Source: Herbihabitans rhizosphaerae (GTDB lineage: Bacteria; Actinomycetota; Actinomycetes; Mycobacteriales; Pseudonocardiaceae). From it: a stretch of DNA of 64,000 nucleotides. The notes below the pieces were generated by a model. The model saw only the letters and a list, made by a program, of their open reading frames with translations, searched no databases and was not told where the DNA came from. Below are positions 60,476 to 64,000 of the stretch, in pieces; positions within the stretch are counted from its first letter, which is position 1; each line of letters opens with the position of its first letter. The DNA lies in assembly GCF_004216555.1 (NCBI RefSeq), contig NZ_SGWQ01000009.1, positions 124,001-188,000 on the forward strand. Direction: 5' to 3'. The translations under genes were made by a program, and so were the position numbers.

Positions 60476-62616
60476 GCGCGCGGATCGCGGTCGCCTGCGT
60501 GTCGCTCGCCGCCGGGATCGCGGGGACGATGTTCGGGCCGGTGTTCGGCTGGTGGCGGCTGGTGCCGTCGATCGCCGTGGGGGTGCTGGCGGTGATCCTG
60601 GTCGCCGAGATTTGCCGCCGGGTCCCGGCGCTGGCCGCGTGGCGGCCGGTGATCGCGACGGTCGCGGGCCTGCTCGGAGTGGTCGAGCTGGAGTTGTGGG
60701 ACACCACGCTCGCCGGCCTGCCCACGGCGGCGACCGGGCAGGCACTGCTCACGGGTGTCACCGATTCCTGGCAGCTCGCGCTGGAGTCGACCTGGCCGAC
60801 GCGGGCCGACGCCGGCTTGCTGCTGTTCGTCCCGCTCGTCGTGCTGGTGGCGGCCGTGCTGGGCGTCGAGCTGCTGCGCTGGCCCGTTCTCGCGGTGCTG
60901 CCGAGCCTGGCCGTGCTCGGGCTGAGCCAGATGTTCGCCGCGTTGACCGGGATCGCGGCGATCACGGCCGCGCTGGTGTACGCGGCGGTGGTCGCCGTGC
61001 TGTTCGCGGTGTCCCGGCCCGGCGCCCGACATTCGCGGACCGTCGCGCTAGCGGTGCCCACGGTGGTGCTCGGCCTGTGTGCGGCGATCGCCGTCCCGCT
61101 CCTCGCGCCGAGCGATCCCGCGTATTCGTTGCAGGACAACCGATCCGCGCGCACACCGTTGCCGCGAACGACCAACCCGCTCGCCGAGATCGCGGCGCGG
61201 TTGGAGCAGCCGGAGACACCCGTCTTCACCTACACCGGCGGCGCGCCGGTGGACCGGTGGCGGCTGGTCGTGCTGGAGGAGTTCACCGGCACGAGGTGGA
61301 CCGCGCCCCAGCGATACCGCCACCTCGGCGAGCGAGTCGGTCCGGCGGCCGGCGCACCGGTCACGCCACGGTCCGCCCGAGTGACCATGCCGGACGGCGG
61401 ACCGTGGCTGCCCAGCCAGGCGATGCCGGCCACGGTCACCGGCGTCGCCCCGCTGATCGACCCGGCGTCGGGCATGCTCCTGTTGCCGGAGACCACCGGA
61501 CCGGTGGACTACGAGCTGAGCTGGTGGGAACCGGAGATCGACACCGCCGCGCTGGCCGACGCCAAGATCGACGCGTCGGTACCGCCAGGCGGACTCGGCG
61601 CCGTCCCACCCGCGGTGGCGGACCTGGCCCGCACCGCGACGGCTGGCGCGCCTCCGTCGTTCCGGGCCGCGCTGGTGCTCGAGCGCCATCTCCAGCAGAA
61701 CTACCGCGCGGCCACCGGCACCGGGCTGCCGACCGGACACGGCTGGTCGCACCTGCGGGAGTTCTTGCTGGACACCAGGCAGGGCACCAGCGAGCAGTTC
61801 GCCGCCGCGTACGTGGCGCTGGCCAGGCTGGCCGGCATTCCCGCCCGGCTGGCCGTCGGCTTTCGCGCACCGCAGGGCGGTACCGGGCCGGTCGTGGTGC
61901 GCAACAAGGACGTGCTGGCCTGGCCGGAGGTGGCCGTCGCCGGACTCGGCTGGGTGCCACTCGACCCGATGGGCGCGGCGAGCGGACCCGGGCGCGTGCC
62001 GACTCCACTCGCGGCGGCGACCGCCAAGGTCCGGGCCGAACTTCCGCCACCGAGCGACCGGGACACCCCGCCTCCGGCTGACGGCCCGCACGCTGCCGCA
62101 CCCGAACAACCCGACGACGGCCCCGCGACCCTGCTCGTGCTGCTCGGGCTTCTGCTGATCGGGATCGTCGGAGCGGTTCCGCTGGCGAAGGCGATCCGAA
62201 CGGCGGTCCGCAGGCGGCGCGGCGGTGTGCACGGCGTGGTGTCCGCGTGGTGGGAGGCGCGCGACCTGCTGCGTACCCACGGCGAACCGGCGACTCCCGG
62301 CACGACCGTGCGAGATCTCGCCGGCACGGCCACCGGGGCGACCGTCGCCCACGAGTTGCTCGAGTTGGCCGCGGAGGTCGACCTGGCGCTGTGGTCGAGC
62401 ACGGGTGCGACGGATCGCGGCCTCACCGCCGCGTGGGACGCCGTCCGCGGTGTTCGGCGCGGCCTCGCCCGACGGCCGTTGCCCGACCGGGTGCGGGCCG
62501 CGTTCAACCCGCGAAGCCTGCTGGGTCAGCGGTTCTCGCACAGCGTGCCGAGTTCGGCGCACGGGAAATACCCGAAGCGCCGCATCGTGCCCGCGGCCTC
62601 GTCACTGCGCAGATAG
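60472..62616 (+). CDS. Multi-spanning transglutaminase-like protein with degenerate active site
   Basis: 714 residues from ATG 60472. About six membrane helices (1-215), an extracellular transglutaminase-like domain (about 385-505) and one membrane helix near 550-570 with a cytoplasmic tail. The usual catalytic Cys is Ser440 in GTSEQF, and the His position is Leu482 in DVLAWPEV; Asp498 in PLDP remains. The fold is therefore likely non-catalytic. TgpA-like relatives accompany MoxR-DUF58. Its last 91 bases overlap the convergent neighbour, giving a tail with no clear family match. Confidence 0.88.
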   Translation: MSARIAVACVSLAAGIAGTMFGPVFGWWRLVPSIAVGVLAVILVAEICRRVPALAAWRPVIATVAGLLGVVELELWDTTLAGLPTAATGQALLTGVTDSWQLALESTWPTRADAGLLLFVPLVVLVAAVLGVELLRWPVLAVLPSLAVLGLSQMFAALTGIAAITAALVYAAVVAVLFAVSRPGARHSRTVALAVPTVVLGLCAAIAVPLLAPSDPAYSLQDNRSARTPLPRTTNPLAEIAARLEQPETPVFTYTGGAPVDRWRLVVLEEFTGTRWTAPQRYRHLGERVGPAAGAPVTPRSARVTMPDGGPWLPSQAMPATVTGVAPLIDPASGMLLLPETTGPVDYELSWWEPEIDTAALADAKIDASVPPGGLGAVPPAVADLARTATAGAPPSFRAALVLERHLQQNYRAATGTGLPTGHGWSHLREFLLDTRQGTSEQFAAAYVALARLAGIPARLAVGFRAPQGGTGPVVVRNKDVLAWPEVAVAGLGWVPLDPMGAASGPGRVPTPLAAATAKVRAELPPPSDRDTPPPADGPHAAAPEQPDDGPATLLVLLGLLLIGIVGAVPLAKAIRTAVRRRRGGVHGVVSAWWEARDLLRTHGEPATPGTTVRDLAGTATGATVAHELLELAAEVDLALWSSTGATDRGLTAAWDAVRGVRRGLARRPLPDRVRAAFNPRSLLGQRFSHSVPSSAHGKYPKRRIVPAASSLRR

Positions 62617-63998
62617 GTGCCGAACTTCGCGGCGAGCGAGTCCTCGGGCAGGGCGGCCGCGCTGTAGAGGTACTCGACCGCCCAGAACGGGTAGCCGGCA
62701 CGGATCGCCTCCAGCGTCGGCTCGCGGTTGTCGATGCGGATCAGCCGCACCTCGTCGCCCACCTGCTGCGCGTCGTACGCGTCGGCGTATCCGATCGCGC
62801 CCTTCCGGTCGGCCACCGTGCGCAGCAACTCCTCGGTGGACGCGAAGCCGCAGCGGGTGTCGATGTAGTGCGTGTCGGCCTCGCACACGTTGGGGTTGTA
62901 CGCGTCCGAGGCGAGCCCCAGCACGTCCTGGTTGAGCGTGCGCCGGGTACCCGAGCCCGGCGTGCGACCGGTCACCCGGATCTGCTGGGTGTCGGTCCGG
63001 TTGCCGGTGATGTCGCCCCAGGTCCTCGCCTGGCCGGTGAAGATCCGCCGCGCGTCGTTCACGGTCAACGACTCGACCGGGACATCGGTACTCGCCACCA
63101 GCGTGAACGGCACGATCGCCAACTTCGTCTCGGCCAACCCCGCGATACCGCGCGGGCCCGGGCCGTCGGACAGCGCCAGCCGTGTGCTCCGATCGTCCGC
63201 GGCGAGGAGTTGGTTCAGGCCTTCGGTGCTGCCCGGCGTGCGCACGGAGATCGACGACGAGTGACAGTAGGCGCGGTAGGCACCGGCGAGTTCGCCGGTG
63301 GCCCGGCCGAACGCGGTGGAGCCGGCGACGGTCAGCTCCCCCTCGCCGCAGGCCACTCCGGTGGGACGCGGGGTCACCACGGACGCGTTGGTGAACAGCA
63401 GCACGCCGGCCAGTGTCGCGGCGAAACCGGCGGTCAGCCCGGTCCACACGGGCGTGGTCGGTCCGGTGGGACGCTTGGTCTGCTCGGTGGTGATCCGGCC
63501 GCTGCGCACCGATCCGTCGATCTCCGGCTCACCCTTCGGGTGCCCGGACAGGAAGATCAGCAGCTTGTACGAGTCGCCTCGGGCCAGCGGGATCTTGGGC
63601 AGCGTGACCAGGTCGTCGTCCTTGGTGAAGTCCTCCGACTTCTCGACCACGCCGGCCAGCTTCTCCGGTTCGGACTCGGTGGCGTCCAGCGACACCACGG
63701 TGCGACCGGGAAAGCGCAGCGACAGCGGGGTCAGGTAGTCGCGCGGCTCGATGTCCTGCCCGCCGGCGTTCTTCACCCGCACCACGACCACACCGGGCAA
63801 GGAGACGGTCTTCCCCTTCTCGGTCACCAGGGGCGCCTCGCCGACGTCGGCGGCGACCGGTGCGTCGATGCGCACCCGGCAGGACAGCAGGTTCTCCCGC
63901 CGCGCCCGCACGTGCGTCACCACGGTCGCGACCAGGCTCAGCACCGCGAGCGCGCCGAGTCCGACCGGAACGATCACGCCGACCGCCGCCGTCACCAT
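62526..63998 (-). CDS. Membrane-anchored phosphate-binding-like (PstS-type) protein
   Basis: 490 residues from ATG 63998, two bases inside the window edge; a start further upstream cannot be excluded. N-terminal membrane helix (VPVGLGALAVLSLVATVV), a beta-rich intracellular or linking domain to about 180, a second membrane segment (TGLTAGFAATLAGVLLFT) and a PBP-type ligand domain with VAGSTAFGRATGELAGAYRA and RTPGSGTRRTLNQD, the PstS-like phosphate loop. It may sense phosphate or another anion rather than feed a transporter. It overlaps the transglutaminase-like gene by 91 bases. Confidence 0.8.
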   Translation of the reverse strand: MVTAAVGVIVPVGLGALAVLSLVATVVTHVRARRENLLSCRVRIDAPVAADVGEAPLVTEKGKTVSLPGVVVVRVKNAGGQDIEPRDYLTPLSLRFPGRTVVSLDATESEPEKLAGVVEKSEDFTKDDDLVTLPKIPLARGDSYKLLIFLSGHPKGEPEIDGSVRSGRITTEQTKRPTGPTTPVWTGLTAGFAATLAGVLLFTNASVVTPRPTGVACGEGELTVAGSTAFGRATGELAGAYRAYCHSSSISVRTPGSTEGLNQLLAADDRSTRLALSDGPGPRGIAGLAETKLAIVPFTLVASTDVPVESLTVNDARRIFTGQARTWGDITGNRTDTQQIRVTGRTPGSGTRRTLNQDVLGLASDAYNPNVCEADTHYIDTRCGFASTEELLRTVADRKGAIGYADAYDAQQVGDEVRLIRIDNREPTLEAIRAGYPFWAVEYLYSAAALPEDSLAAKFGTYLRSDEAAGTMRRFGYFPCAELGTLCENR

Positions 63999-64000
63999 CG

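Overview
This is a high-GC actinobacterial chromosome segment, most likely from a filamentous, sporulating member of the Pseudonocardiaceae. The evidence is the GC-rich codon use with many GTG starts, an SsgB-type sporulation regulator, an Scr1/DUF5753 and DUF6879 regulatory module, a 13E12 (DUF222-HNH) gene, and a conserved housekeeping order also found, in scattered form, in Mycobacterium: thrS, HIT, pgsA, patA, pimA, Nudix, pdxS, pdxT, yebC, ruvCAB, yajC, secDF, rel, ppi. All statements come from reading the sequence and translations; no database search was run.

Layout. 0-3.8 kb: two tandem secreted cyclophilins, then pnuC-nadR (nicotinamide riboside uptake and NAD synthesis) and an AraC-type regulator. 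3.8-5 kb: an AT-richer patch with a broken trypsin-like protease and a small orphan ORF. 5.1-14.6 kb (minus strand): an alpha/alpha-toroid protein, rel, secF, secD, yajC, ruvB, ruvA, ruvC. 14.6-20 kb: an SRPBCC/ArsR pair, a membrane metallophosphatase, a DHA2 exporter, GNAT and DUF4262 proteins. 20-22.6 kb: a 13E12-family HNH gene preceded by nested inverted repeats, then yebC and pdxT. 22.7-31.9 kb: an accessory block that separates pdxT from pdxS. It holds a phytase-like exported protein, a gamma-family PLP lyase with a divergent Lrp regulator, azlCD with a divergent XRE-cupin regulator, a 1.7-kb regulatory cassette bounded by 27-bp direct repeats, and an amino-acid permease.

32-41.4 kb: a truncated PPOX-like ORF, an EF-G2-type GTPase, a LAL regulator, a second DHA2 exporter, a TPR-like protein, a secreted alpha/beta hydrolase and a TetR regulator. 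41.4-49.1 kb (mostly minus): a LemA-like/Nudix protein, then pimA, patA and pgsA (phosphatidylinositol mannoside synthesis), a MarR/YceI divergent pair, HIT and thrS. 49.2-53 kb: a DUF305 lipoprotein and an LVIVD-repeat protein, a nitroreductase and a voltage-sensor-like membrane protein. 53.2-54.6 kb: four tRNAs (Val-CAC on minus; Gly-GCC, Cys-GCA, Val-GAC on plus) with ssgB; three of the tRNAs are followed by copies of one structured repeat. 54.7-62.6 kb: a coupled locus of Ser/Thr kinase, membrane-anchored FN3 protein, MoxR ATPase, DUF58 protein and a transglutaminase-like membrane protein. 62.5 kb to the end: a membrane-anchored phosphate-binding-like protein.

Most interesting signals: (1) the cassette between perfect 27-bp direct repeats at 27.46 and 29.14 kb; (2) a covarying hairpin element 3' of tRNAs; (3) the palindrome GTCCAC(A/T)GTGGAC, present six times, which in genes always reads Ser-Thr-Val-Asp; (4) a MarR operator seen twice at marR/yceI and again, with one mismatch, at the nitroreductase; (5) a transglutaminase-fold protein lacking both catalytic Cys and His beside a kinase/MoxR/DUF58 locus.
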